A stretch of DNA of 64,000 bases from Limnospira fusiformis SAG 85.79 (GCF_012516315.1 NZ_CP051185.1:5337363-5401362), one strand, 5' to 3'; shown: positions 17,400 through 26,851, counted from the stretch's first letter. Notes: a model not told the origin generated them from the letters alone. Numbers and translations are program-made.

Positions 17400-18818
17400 T
17401 GAAACCAACTCCAACTTCTCCCTTATGCAGTTGAGTATCTTCAATCATAGAAATGGCATATTCCCTGTGCATGGAAGGAATGAGAAATCGTTCGTCCCAG
17501 GTTGCCAGAGAAGTCAAGCGATAGATTTCTTCGCTTCAGGGGTTAAACCGGCTTGGGAAATTGCTTCTTGCACTTTGTCAGCATCTAAATCTCCAACTTC
17601 TTGCAACCGTTTAGATAATCGTACAGAAATCAACTTGCGGTAGGTTTCTTTAATTAAGTCTTTATTTCCGGCTGTCAACATTTTGGCTAAGTATTCAATG
17701 GGGATTCTAGCCTGTTATAAGTTGCCAAAAAAGTTGTCGCTATTGGTGTTATAGGTGCCGTTGTCTACCCGTCCTAATACCGGAAGCAAAGGCGGAACGT
17801 AGAATAACATGGGTAAGGTGCGAAATTCTGGATGCAGAGGTAAAGCCAGTTTCCATTCTTTGACGAATTTCTAAACTGGGGATTTTTGGGCGGCTTCAAT
17901 GACTGAAGTATTAACCCCATCTTTTTCGGCTTGGGCAATGACTTCGGGAGCGAATGGATTTTGGATTAATTCCCGTTGTTTTGTGACTAATTCTGATTCA
18001 TCACAGGAGGCGATTTCTTGAATGCGATCGCCATCATAAAGCAGAACTCCCAGATAGCGAATGCGTCCGACACAGGAATGGAAACAAGCGGGGGGTTGAC
18101 CCGTTTCTAAGCGGGGGAAACAGAGGATATATTTCTCTGATTTGCCTGATTTCCAGTTATAATAAACTTTTTTTAGGGACAGGCGGTGACTCCAAAACGC
18201 CAACCCCGACAGACATTTTGATTGACTAAAACCATGCCATCTTCTCCCCGTTTATATAATGCACCAGATAGGAAGATAGAAGAAAAAAAGGCGATCGATT
18301 TCAAATAAGGTTTGCCGATCTTGTTCGCTAATTGCCTCTAGGTTGGGGTCGTTGCTGGCGTAAATTGGGGAACCACCGAGGTCATCATCCCAGTTGGGAC
18401 CTGCCTTGATATCGATTTCGTCTCCAGTGATTAGCGAAATGGGTTTAGCGGTGGGTTGATCGTCACTAGCTGGGGCGTTAAATAAGTCTTCATATTTGTA
18501 AGTCCAAGGTTCATAATAATCATCAATAGTAGGTAAGTAGGGTTGATGAAAAATATTAGCTAAACCTTTAACTTTGTTGGTGGAAGGTAACTCGATTTTT
18601 TCCTTACCTTCTGGTTTTTTCCAGCCTCCTTGATACTGTTCTTGATTTTCCCATTGGGTAGGATAACCTGTTCCTGGTTTGGTTTCTACGTTATTCCACC
18701 ACATATATTCGGGGCCTTGGCGATCGGTCCAAATATTTTTACAGGAAACGCTACAGGTATGGCAACCAATGCACTTGTCCAGATGAAACATCATGGAAAT
18801 TTGAGCGCGAATATTCAT
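17400..18818 (-). pseudogene. narH: narH remnant (nitrate reductase beta, Fe-S protein)
   Basis: The N-terminal 180 codons are open: MNIRAQISMMFHLDKCIGCH then TCSVSCKN, the first cysteine cluster. A deletion removes the second cysteine cluster, and GEDGMVLVNQNVCRGWRFG is followed by a TAA in the third cluster. After that comes KVYYNWKSGKSEKYILCFPR, SCVGRIRYLGVLLYDGDRIQ, a frameshift near 17875, LPLHPEFRTLPMLFYVPP, a TAA at about 17715, and IPIEYLAKMLTAGNKDLI. Homology ends near 17400 after WDERFLIPSMHREYA. NarH carries the Fe-S wire between NarI and NarG. Confidence 0.92.
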
Positions 18819-18893
18819 GGCTTTTGCTCCTTTTTTGAGGATTAGAGGGAAGCCAGCCTTTCCCGGATAAAGGAAAAGGCTAGTTTTTTTGAC

Positions 18894-19268
18894 TTACTGG
18901 TTCAGCACTTCTTTTTTATGCTGCGGGGCCGCGGCTACAGCGGCAACTTCTGCTAATAAGTCATCAGGAACTCCCATTTCTTTTAGGGTTTCCATTAGGT
19001 CTTCTGCTACTGCATCAAAATGTTCGCTGCTTAGACCTTGTTCTTCGACTAAGGCTTTATGGGCTTCCCGCATATAGCGCCCATCATATTTATCGCTGCC
19101 ACCAAAGGCATAGGTGAGAAAGGCTTTCTGGTGCGATCGCTGTTTTTTCATATCCGTATTAACAAAGAAATGCTTGATGCGATCGTCGTTTAAAACCCGT
19201 TCATAAAACTTATCAACAGCCAGGTCAACCGCATCCTTACCGCCCAGTTTTTCAAATAAAGTCGCCAT
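18894..19268 (-). CDS. glbN: truncated haemoglobin, group I
   Basis: A 124-residue 2-on-2 globin with start MATLFEKLGGKDAVDLAVDK, the proximal His in YMREAHKAL, and the E-helix region KQRSHQKAFLTYAFGGSD. Cyanobacterial GlbN proteins are implicated in protection against reactive nitrogen species and nitrate-linked metabolism. It lies between norB and the decayed narH on the same strand, and is intact, which fits a role in NO handling. The C-terminus AAAPQHKKEVLNQ is typical. Confidence 0.93.
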   Translation of the reverse strand: MATLFEKLGGKDAVDLAVDKFYERVLNDDRIKHFFVNTDMKKQRSHQKAFLTYAFGGSDKYDGRYMREAHKALVEEQGLSSEHFDAVAEDLMETLKEMGVPDDLLAEVAAVAAAPQHKKEVLNQ

Positions 19269-19363
19269 CTTTTACCTGGTGAATGTGTACATTAGCATCG
19301 GTTTTTCGTTGCTTCATCAGAAAATAAGTTTGAGGGAAAATCTCAATCTTTTATACATCATGG

Positions 19364-21670
19364 TTACATAGGATAGTCAGCAGTTAAGGGTGCATCAGGT
19401 TGAGGTTGGGTGGGTTGTTGAAAAATTGCGATAATTGAACGCAACACACACAGAACCATTAGTAAAGCACCTAGGCTAAAAACAATGTCCCCAGGAATCC
19501 TTAGCCATACAGTCCAGTGCATCCAAGACGAATTAATCACCTCAGCACTGCGGGCGTACCAAGTGCCATGATTGACCGATTGCACCAGTTGATAAAAACC
19601 ACTGGGAATTAAGCCAAATACCATCATCATCACCAGACCGATATTAATGCCCCAGAATGACAAATTAAATAGTTTTTCATTCCCAGCATGATCTGGGGTA
19701 ATTTCCCGTAAGGCAAATAGCATCAGGGCTAAGGCTAAAGAGCCATAGACCCCAAATAACGCCGAGTGAGCATGAATGGGAGTGGTGTTAATTCCCTGAG
19801 AGTAGTAGAGGACAATGGGAGGATTAATCAAAAATCCAAATACTCCAGCCCCTACTAAATTCCAGAAGCAAGTCCCGATCAAGAATTTGAGGGGAACTCG
19901 ATAAAATCCTTGGGCTTCTTGAGAGAGTCGAATGGATTTAACGACTTCAAAACCAATCAGGGTTAAAGGAACAACCTCTAAAGCAGAAGCTACAGCACCC
20001 ATTGCAGTAATAAATACTGGAGTTCCCGAAAAATACAGATGGTGTAGAGTGCCAATTACCCCACTACCGAGATAGAGAATGGTAGTCAGATAGGTTGCTC
20101 GCAGGGCTGAAGAACGTTTAAGAAATCCAAGTTCACTGCATAAATAGGCGATTGTAACCGTTGCAAAGACTTCAAAAAAACCCTCTACCCACAGGTGAAC
20201 TACCCACCAACGCCAATATTCTGCAATGCTCAAAGGGGTATGGTTGGTGTACATTAACCCCGACGCATAAAACAGGGGAATTGTAATCGCACTATATAGG
20301 AAAAAGTGATTCAGTCCGGTTTTACTTCCTTCTGCTTTTAAGGCTGGTTTCAAGGCTCGGTACATTAACCACAGCCAAAACACCATACCGCCAATTAGTA
20401 GCAGTTGCCAAAGGCGACCGAGTTCGACATATTCGTAGCCTTGGTGTCCAAACCAAAAACTTTTATCTCCTAAAAATCCTTGTACTCCCGCCCAAGCACC
20501 AATCAGAGAACCGACAACGACCACGGTTAAAGCCCCTAGTAAGGCTCCATTGCCCCAGGATTGTCCTGGTGGTTCATTTTTGCCAAATCGGGGTGCAAAA
20601 TAGAGTCCCGCTGCTAACCAGCAAGTGGCAATCCAAAAGACAGCCAGTTGTAAGTGCCAAGTCCGAGAGGCTGCATAGGGTAAATACTGTTGCAACGGTA
20701 CACCATAAAAACCATCCCCTTCTACGGCATAGTGTGCTGTCACCATCCCCATGAGAATTTGCACTAAAAACAGAGCCATGGCGACCCCAAAAAATAGGGT
20801 GGTCACTTTTTGGCTAGGGGTGGCAAGGCGAATACTGGGACGTTCTGTGACTACCTGGACTTCTTCTGGGTCTTCTTGGGTGAGATAAATAAACAGAAAT
20901 ACGGCGATCGCTGCAATTAACACAATCACTGATACAATTGACCAAATCAGAAACTGAGGCGGGGCTTGGTTGCCAATCAGATCATCATGGGGGAAATTCG
21001 CCGTATAGGAAAAGGGCGCATTGGGACGATTTGCTGAAGCTGCCCAAGCCGTCCAAGCAAAGAATGCGGTAACGTTGTGGATTTGGGTATTATCCGTAAA
21101 CCAACCACTAGGAATAGAATGCACAACCGACCCTTGAGAAAGCCAGGTTTGATAGTCTTCAAAGACTTTTTGTAAACCAATGGTTTGAGCTTCAGTTAAG
21201 GTTAAAGCCTTGGTTTCTGGGTCATATCGATTGGTTTTAAATTGTTTCTCTACCTGAATTTGTAAAGTAGCGCGATCGATATCTGGTAGCGATTCTAAAT
21301 CCTCTTGGGTAAAAACAGGATTGCTGTTATAAATAACCCCCGCTGTCGCTAATCCCCAACGGTGCAATACATCTGCTGTCCAGTCAGGGGCCAGATAACT
21401 CCCATGACCCCAAACACTCCCAATGTGCTGTCCGCCACGGGCTAAATAAGTTTCTTGACCCTGTTGAATCTCAGCTTGGCTGAGAATCATCTCCTGTTGT
21501 GGAGAAACAATTGTTGCAGGTATAGGAGGCGCATTTTTATAAATTGCTGCACCCGCTGAGATGAGGACAGTGAACGTCACAATGCAAATTAGCACCAACC
21601 AGGTGGGAAGACTAAATTGCCTGGAAGAACCACCTGTAGTCGTCACTCTATCTAATGTTAGGTTTGCCAT
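19364..21670 (-). CDS. norB: quinol-dependent nitric oxide reductase
   Basis: A 768-residue single-subunit NorB (NorZ/qNOR) that reduces NO to N2O with electrons from quinol. The qNOR-specific N-terminal extension carries GGQHIGSVWGHGSYLAPDWT. The haem-copper core has HLWVEGFFEVFAT, GTLHHLYFSGTP and HAHSALFGVYG with the haem and FeB histidines, and about 14 membrane helices. Start ATG at 21670 was chosen over 21694 because the Fnr-type site centred near 21734 predicts transcription starting about 21693. The gene is intact while all downstream nar genes are broken. Confidence 0.95.
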   Translation of the reverse strand: MANLTLDRVTTTGGSSRQFSLPTWLVLICIVTFTVLISAGAAIYKNAPPIPATIVSPQQEMILSQAEIQQGQETYLARGGQHIGSVWGHGSYLAPDWTADVLHRWGLATAGVIYNSNPVFTQEDLESLPDIDRATLQIQVEKQFKTNRYDPETKALTLTEAQTIGLQKVFEDYQTWLSQGSVVHSIPSGWFTDNTQIHNVTAFFAWTAWAASANRPNAPFSYTANFPHDDLIGNQAPPQFLIWSIVSVIVLIAAIAVFLFIYLTQEDPEEVQVVTERPSIRLATPSQKVTTLFFGVAMALFLVQILMGMVTAHYAVEGDGFYGVPLQQYLPYAASRTWHLQLAVFWIATCWLAAGLYFAPRFGKNEPPGQSWGNGALLGALTVVVVGSLIGAWAGVQGFLGDKSFWFGHQGYEYVELGRLWQLLLIGGMVFWLWLMYRALKPALKAEGSKTGLNHFFLYSAITIPLFYASGLMYTNHTPLSIAEYWRWWVVHLWVEGFFEVFATVTIAYLCSELGFLKRSSALRATYLTTILYLGSGVIGTLHHLYFSGTPVFITAMGAVASALEVVPLTLIGFEVVKSIRLSQEAQGFYRVPLKFLIGTCFWNLVGAGVFGFLINPPIVLYYSQGINTTPIHAHSALFGVYGSLALALMLFALREITPDHAGNEKLFNLSFWGINIGLVMMMVFGLIPSGFYQLVQSVNHGTWYARSAEVINSSWMHWTVWLRIPGDIVFSLGALLMVLCVLRSIIAIFQQPTQPQPDAPLTADYPM

Positions 21671-21727
21671 GATGTCAAGTTTTCTTCCGGTCAAGCTAAA
21701 TTTAGGATGGTAACCGGATCAATTTCT

Positions 21728-21741
21728 TTGACTTAAGTCAA
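21728..21741. promoter_or_regulatory. Fnr/NnrR-type palindrome upstream of norB
   Basis: The 14-base sequence TTGACTTAAGTCAA is a perfect palindrome and an exact TTGAC-N4-GTCAA match to sites of Crp/Fnr-superfamily NO and anaerobic regulators (Fnr consensus TTGAT-N4-ATCAA). Its centre is about 64 bases from the norB ATG at 21670, placing a class II promoter start near 21693. A TAAATT at about 21699-21704 on the minus strand could be the -10. A Crp/Fnr gene lies divergently 366 bases away. Confidence 0.7.
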
Positions 21742-22106
21742 AAATCATCTGTAGAAATTCTTAAATTGTGGCTGGTGATCCTCAATTACTCAACCATTTT
21801 TTGATAATAATAAGTATTATGGCTTATATGTTCCTGTTGATGTCCTAGTATATTTTAATGCCTAATTAATTATATAATTATAAAATATATTAATTAACAC
21901 CATGTAACTTATTTCCACAAAATAGTATAATTCTGCTACAGATGTGGTATAATTGATAACATCTTCAAAGTTCGGCAATTATACTTGAGATCATCTCATC
22001 AAATAATGCTCACACTTATTCCCTAGTCTAAATTCACAAATTAACTATGTTGATAATTGCAAATATCATCAACTTTGTTCAAGATTAAAATTATCATTAA
22101 TTATTC
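21742..22106. other. A+T-rich divergent intergenic region
   Basis: About 365 bases, much richer in A+T than the neighbourhood, between norB and the Crp/Fnr gene. A second imperfect dyad, TGATA-N8-TATCA, lies near 22051-22068, about 40 bases before the regulator start, and may be an autoregulatory site. No reading frame or RNA gene was recognised. Confidence 0.4.
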
Positions 22107-22820
22107 ATGATAGATCCCTTGTTGTTAAATAATTGGTTGTCTCAAACATTGCTATTTTCTGGATTAAGTGAATCAGAAGTAATTCCTTTTACACCAATTG
22201 CTCAAATTCCAAACTTTGCCAAATCTGAGATGGTTTTTAATCAAGGTAACCCTGAAGTTTTTTTCATTGTGAAAATGGGTAAGGTTAAAGTATTTAAAGT
22301 TTCTGCCAATGGTAAAGAGCAAATTGTTCATATCTTCCAACTCGGAGATTACTTTGCCGAAGTTCCTGCTTTAGATGGTCAACCTTTCCCGAATTCGGCG
22401 GCAGCTTTAGAACCGACAGAGTTAGTATTCTTTCCCCGTGAACTTTTTTTAAAGGTACTACATCAATCTCCTACTGTCTCAGTTAATCTACTGACCAGTC
22501 TTTGTCAACATCTGCGAGAATTAACCTCTTTAATTGATTCTCTCTCATTTCAAGATGTCCCACAGCGATTGGCAGCCTATTTGTTAAATTTAAGTAATCG
22601 CGATTTTCAACAAATCAATTCTGGTAGGGAGACTGATCGTCTGGTTACTCTCGATATAAATAAAGGTGAACTCGCCTCCTTATTAGGAACTATTCCGGCC
22701 ACACTATCAAGGGCATTTGCTAAATTGAGCCAAAAAGGTTTAATTGCAGTTAATGGTTCGCAAATTCAGATTTTCAACCATCAAGGTTTACAAGAATTCA
22801 GCCAGTCATTGATTGATTAA
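22107..22820 (+). CDS. Crp/Fnr-family transcription regulator, probably NO/nitrogen-oxide responsive
   Basis: A 237-residue regulator. The N-terminal cyclic-nucleotide-binding fold shows GNPEVFFIVKMGKVKVFKVS and GDYFAEVPALDG. The C-terminal winged helix shows DINKGELASLLGTIPATLSR then AFAKL. The SR pair of the recognition helix is kept, while the Glu normal in Fnr (ETxSR) is Ala. There is no N-terminal Cys cluster of the Fnr type, so oxygen sensing by an Fe-S cluster is unlikely; the Dnr/NnrR class is a better fit. Divergent placement from norB makes norB the obvious target. Confidence 0.85.
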   Translation: MIDPLLLNNWLSQTLLFSGLSESEVIPFTPIAQIPNFAKSEMVFNQGNPEVFFIVKMGKVKVFKVSANGKEQIVHIFQLGDYFAEVPALDGQPFPNSAAALEPTELVFFPRELFLKVLHQSPTVSVNLLTSLCQHLRELTSLIDSLSFQDVPQRLAAYLLNLSNRDFQQINSGRETDRLVTLDINKGELASLLGTIPATLSRAFAKLSQKGLIAVNGSQIQIFNHQGLQEFSQSLID

Positions 22821-22962
22821 AGTCCTTTAAATACCAGTGACATACATTTATAGCTCAACCACTAATTTTGGTTCTGGCTATTGATGGCCTGTTCTGTGCT
22901 ATATTGTACCGACTGCTAAAGAAAGCCACTTATCCATCCCCCACCAGGATGATGATCATTGA

Positions 22963-25137
22963 CTACATGACCTGCCTTTGTTGATAGGCGATCGCACAGT
23001 TACGACCTCTTTCTTTGGCTTTGTACAACGCTTCATCCACCTGGCTGATTAGATGGCTGATGGAGTAATTACCGCTGTGAAATTCAGCCACCCCAAAACT
23101 AGCCGTTTGATAACCAACCGTGGGAAACTTGTGACTGGCTAAATCTTGACGTAGTGCCTCAGCTAGAGCCTTCGCTCCCCATAAATCAGTCTGGGGACTG
23201 ATGATGATAAACTCTTCACCACCCCATCGCCCTAAAATATCTGTTTTCCTCAGTCTTTGATGGAACAGTGCCACCATTTCGATTAATACAGCATCTCCCG
23301 GGAGATGCCCAAAGGTGTCGTTAATCTTTTTGAAGTAATCGATATCACAGAGAATCACGCTAAATTTCTGTCCGTTTCGATGGAAAAGAGACTCCTGTTC
23401 CTGCAAGCATTTTTCAATTTTTAGGCGATTGAAGCAGCCTGTCAAAGGATCCGTAACCGAGATTTTTTCCAGCTTGCGGTTATAAGTTTGTAGTAAATAT
23501 TGGCGATACAGAACAATCGCTAAAACCCCTAGCCCGATGAATACAAATCGCCCAATAGCCCGATAATCGACACCTTGTTCATATCGAACAGAAATCCAAT
23601 TGTTGATGATGCCTTGTCTGGCTTTTTCATCGATAGAAGCGATCGCTTTTTCAAAAATGGCCAGAAGTTCCGGCTCATCATTACGAACCGCAATACTCAA
23701 AGGCAAAATTTTATCAAATCGACCCGCGATTTTCAGGGAAGGAAATCGTTTCTGAATAGTATATGAAGTCGTCGGTAAAACATCCACATAGCCAAACAAA
23801 TGCCCATGTTCTACTTGCTGTAAACCATCCTCAATCGAAGCCACCTCCACAATTTGCATATCCGGGTATTGGTTCCGCAATATTTCTACAAAAGCGTAGC
23901 TTTTAACCATGCCAATTTTGTGATTAAGAACATCCCTGATATCGGGAATAAACGGTTCCCTTTCTCGCGTCGCAATCACTAAAGGTAACTCAAGATGGGG
24001 TCTCGTAAAGTTGGCATATTCTAGGCGATCTGGCGTAGCCACAGCTAGGGAGAGAATGTCACATTGTCGCTGTTTAAATTGCTCAATACTTTCTACCCAA
24101 GTCTGAGTTTTAAGCAGCGTAATTGGGATGCCAATCCGGTCTATCAACAATTGCATGAAGTCTGCACTCATCCCCGTATGTTGCCCATCAATGATTGCAT
24201 CTAGGGGCATCCAATTAGGGTCAACACACATTTTTATCTCACCTTTATCTTGTAAATATTCCAATTCTGTTCTGGTAAAATTAAAGCTGGCGGTATCCGC
24301 AGCCAAATACCAGCGGCGAAGGAGATTGGCATAGTCTTCTTCCGAAACCGCTGCCATAGCTTTGTCTAAAATTGATTTCAAAATTGGGCGATCGTTGCGG
24401 ATGCCTAAATATTGAGGTACATTCGATAAATGAGGGTGATTAATCAGAGGACGACTGATTAACTCTGTCAAAAAATAGCGTTCAATATAATAGTTAAAAG
24501 TGGCATGGCTTTCTAAAGCCGCATCGGCTCTCCCCGCTTCCACCTGCTTCATGGCATCCAATGTGTTGTTAGTCAACAGTAGGTTAATCTCAGGATAGTA
24601 TTTGGTTAATATTTCCTCGAAAAAGAAACCTCTGACAATCGCTAAATTTTTACCTTTAAGCTGTTTAATCTCAGTATAATCTTCCCCATCTTTGCGCGTT
24701 AACAAAGAATTCACCAAGTCAAATACATATTGCTCAGAATAGAGCGCGAATTTGTGACGATCTGGAGTGATCACCATATTAGTGACCACATCAATTTCTT
24801 TCTGAGCCAACATCGTCATACATTCCGACCAAGTTGGACCCACCACCAACTCAACTTCCAGCCCCACTTTTTCCGCGATCATCTTAATATACTCATTGCT
24901 AAATCCTGTAGGATTACCATTCTTAACAAAGTTATAAGGCGGCCAATCCGACTCCCCATGAACTCGGATAACTGGATTAGCCTGAATATACGCTTGTTCG
25001 GCTGGGGTTAATTCAACTACTAACCGCTCACCCGTTTGTTGGGCAACTCCCGGATTACTAGACACCAGTAACGTTAAGATTAGGCTTAACAAGCATAAGA
25101 GGAATTGATGACCATCGAATTGGTAAGGCACTTTCAT
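22963..25137 (-). CDS. diguanylate cyclase with two periplasmic solute-binding domains
   Basis: A 724-residue sensor. A signal peptide is followed by two tandem bacterial solute-binding family 3 domains (about residues 45-280 and 290-520), one membrane helix near 525-545 (FVFIGLGVLAIVLYR), and a GGDEF domain. The active site reads GGEEF (639-643), preceded by the inhibitory-site motif RKTD five residues upstream. It should make c-di-GMP in response to amino acids or similar ligands, with product inhibition. No EAL domain. The start region overlaps nothing and the gene is monocistronic. Confidence 0.9.
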   Translation of the reverse strand: MKVPYQFDGHQFLLCLLSLILTLLVSSNPGVAQQTGERLVVELTPAEQAYIQANPVIRVHGESDWPPYNFVKNGNPTGFSNEYIKMIAEKVGLEVELVVGPTWSECMTMLAQKEIDVVTNMVITPDRHKFALYSEQYVFDLVNSLLTRKDGEDYTEIKQLKGKNLAIVRGFFFEEILTKYYPEINLLLTNNTLDAMKQVEAGRADAALESHATFNYYIERYFLTELISRPLINHPHLSNVPQYLGIRNDRPILKSILDKAMAAVSEEDYANLLRRWYLAADTASFNFTRTELEYLQDKGEIKMCVDPNWMPLDAIIDGQHTGMSADFMQLLIDRIGIPITLLKTQTWVESIEQFKQRQCDILSLAVATPDRLEYANFTRPHLELPLVIATREREPFIPDIRDVLNHKIGMVKSYAFVEILRNQYPDMQIVEVASIEDGLQQVEHGHLFGYVDVLPTTSYTIQKRFPSLKIAGRFDKILPLSIAVRNDEPELLAIFEKAIASIDEKARQGIINNWISVRYEQGVDYRAIGRFVFIGLGVLAIVLYRQYLLQTYNRKLEKISVTDPLTGCFNRLKIEKCLQEQESLFHRNGQKFSVILCDIDYFKKINDTFGHLPGDAVLIEMVALFHQRLRKTDILGRWGGEEFIIISPQTDLWGAKALAEALRQDLASHKFPTVGYQTASFGVAEFHSGNYSISHLISQVDEALYKAKERGRNCAIAYQQRQVM

Positions 25138-25373
25138 TTTGCCAAATAAATGCTACATTACCATAATAAGCCGCCATTTTTGATTACTGAAGTTGAGACG
25201 ATTGGTGGCTTGTAAAATTACCAATGCCATCAATTTTCTCTAGTGCGATCGTCTTTTACAGCCCTTTCAGTAATCATGCAATACCCCTTGAAAGTCCCTC
25301 TCCGCAGGTGGGAGAGGGATTGAGAGTGAGGGTAATGTTTAGTGCGACTTCTCGGCTGTAACTGGAAATCAGT
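25138..25373. other. intergenic region left of the psbA mosaic
   Basis: About 236 bases between the diguanylate cyclase start and the Uma2 remnant. It contains a purine/pyrimidine stretch (CCCTCTCCGCAGGTGGGAGA near 25301) of a type also seen at about 12116-12139, suggesting a small dispersed repeat. No gene is evident. Confidence 0.35.
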
Positions 25374-25446
25374 GGGTGGCATGGGGGGTTCCCAGTCCGT
25401 CTCCTTCCCCGTTTTCGAGCAAGTATTGGCAGTGAGTTACTGACAT
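25374..25446 (-). pseudogene. decayed 5' end of an array-type Uma2 gene
   Basis: The bases upstream of psbA-1 match the first about 75 bases of the array Uma2 genes, for example ATGTCAGT at 25446, CACTGCCAATACT, and GGGAACCCCCCATGCC. Indels destroy the frame. The intact counterpart lies at the same distance upstream of psbA-2 (33193) and psbA-3 (50297). So a Uma2 gene once stood here too, and all but its start was deleted. Confidence 0.8.
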
Positions 25447-25613
25447 TTGCGCTTCCCCCGTCTCTCGTGTTTCTCAGTTGCTGATGATGATTATATCCCA
25501 AGCCGCCCATAGCCGCCTGATACCACAGGCATTCTCAGGGTTTGACTCCTTATGGTTAAATTAATGATAAGTCCTAGTTATGACAGCCATTAAAATAAAT
25601 GTGGCTCAACCCC

Positions 25614-25711
25614 TTTACAAACCCTCATAGAGTGTGTCATATTATAGACACGGTAGAAAAACAACTGCCGGATAAGTACCTCGAAAATTCAATATAGCAA
25701 TCGTATCCAAC
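25614..25711 (+). promoter_or_regulatory. psbA-1 promoter and leader with a dyad
   Basis: The leader is nearly identical in all three psbA copies. A dyad GTGTC-N8-GACAC at 25634-25651 encloses ATATTATA, a likely -10 region, with TTTACA at 25614-25619 as a candidate -35 (spacing is longer than usual). An operator or a leader hairpin overlapping the promoter is possible. The about 60-base 5' leader ends in ATCGTATCCAAC before the ATG. Confidence 0.5.
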
Positions 25712-26791
25712 ATGACTACTACCATTCAGCAGCGCGAGAGCGCCAACGCTTGGGAACGGTTCTGTAGCTGGGTAACATCCACCAACAACCGCCTTTATGT
25801 AGGCTGGTTCGGTGTTCTGATGATCCCTACCCTACTAACTGCTACCATCTGCTACATCATCGCTTTTATCGCTGCTCCTCCCGTGGACATTGACGGTATC
25901 CGCGAACCCGTAGCTGGTTCTCTGTTGTACGGCAACAACATCATCTCTGGTGCGGTTGTTCCTTCTTCCAATGCGATCGGTCTGCACTTCTATCCCATTT
26001 GGGAAGCAGCCAGCTTGGATGAGTGGCTCTACAACGGTGGCCCTTACCAGTTGGTAATTTTCCACTTCTTGATCGGTGTATTTTGCTACATGGGTCGTGA
26101 GTGGGAACTATCCTACCGCTTGGGAATGCGTCCTTGGATCTGCGTAGCTTACAGCGCACCCGTTGCCGCTGCTAGTGCAGTATTCTTGATCTACCCCATC
26201 GGACAAGGTTCTTTCTCCGACGGTATGCCTCTGGGTATCTCTGGAACCTTCAACTTCATGTTGGTATTCCAAGCAGAACACAATATCCTGATGCACCCCT
26301 TCCATATGTTGGGAGTTGCTGGTGTATTCGGTGGTGCTTTGTTCTCCGCGATGCACGGTTCTTTGGTAACTTCTTCCTTGGTGCGTGAAACCACCGAAAT
26401 CGAATCTCAAAACTACGGTTACAAATTCGGTCAAGAAGAAGAAACCTACAACATTGTGGCAGCTCACGGTTACTTCGGTCGCCTGATCTTCCAATATGCT
26501 TCTTTCAACAACAGCCGTTCCCTGCACTTCTTCTTGGGTGCTTGGCCGGTAATCGGCATCTGGTTCACCGCTTTAGGTGTATCCACCATGGCCTTTAACC
26601 TCAACGGTTTCAACTTCAACCAGTCCGTAATGGACTCCAGCGGTCGGGTAGTTAACACCTGGGCTGATGTCATCAACCGCGCTAACCTGGGTATGGAAGT
26701 AATGCACGAGCGCAACGCTCACAACTTCCCCTTAGATTTAGCTTCTGCTGAGTCTGAGCCTGTAGCTTTGGTTGCACCTCAAATCGGCTAA
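25712..26791 (+). CDS. psbA: photosystem II D1 protein, Glu130 form (copy 1)
   Basis: A 359-residue D1 with five membrane helices, carrying the redox Tyr161 region, the QB pocket, and the Mn-cluster ligands including the C-terminal Ala344 exposed after CtpA removes the 15-residue tail starting SAESEPVAL. Residue 130 is Glu ([11 protein letters not shown]), the form found in high-light D1 isoforms, not the Gln of low-light D1. The protein is identical to copy 2. It lies divergent to a decayed Uma2 start and ends in a terminator. Confidence 0.98.
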   Translation: MTTTIQQRESANAWERFCSWVTSTNNRLYVGWFGVLMIPTLLTATICYIIAFIAAPPVDIDGIREPVAGSLLYGNNIISGAVVPSSNAIGLHFYPIWEAASLDEWLYNGGPYQLVIFHFLIGVFCYMGREWELSYRLGMRPWICVAYSAPVAAASAVFLIYPIGQGSFSDGMPLGISGTFNFMLVFQAEHNILMHPFHMLGVAGVFGGALFSAMHGSLVTSSLVRETTEIESQNYGYKFGQEEETYNIVAAHGYFGRLIFQYASFNNSRSLHFFLGAWPVIGIWFTALGVSTMAFNLNGFNFNQSVMDSSGRVVNTWADVINRANLGMEVMHERNAHNFPLDLASAESEPVALVAPQIG

Positions 26792-26812
26792 TTTATAGCT
26801 TAGATGAAATAG

Positions 26813-26840
26813 AGCGCCTCCCAGTCGGGGGGCGCTTTTT
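26813..26840 (+). terminator. rho-independent terminator of psbA-1
   Basis: Stem AGCGCCTCCC, loop AGTC, stem GGGGGGCGCT, followed by a T run. The same hairpin follows the other two psbA genes. The convergent Uma2 gene ends 12 bases further, so it may work in both directions. Confidence 0.92.
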
Positions 26841-26851
26841 CGTGCTTAAAT

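Noticed and set aside
15457..17643. Small plus-strand frames across the nar region
   Set aside because: They are antisense to clearly recognisable nar pseudogene sequence and match nothing.
25274..25510. 78-codon minus-strand frame upstream of psbA-1
   Set aside because: It runs through the decayed Uma2 start in the wrong frame and lacks any recognisable protein feature.
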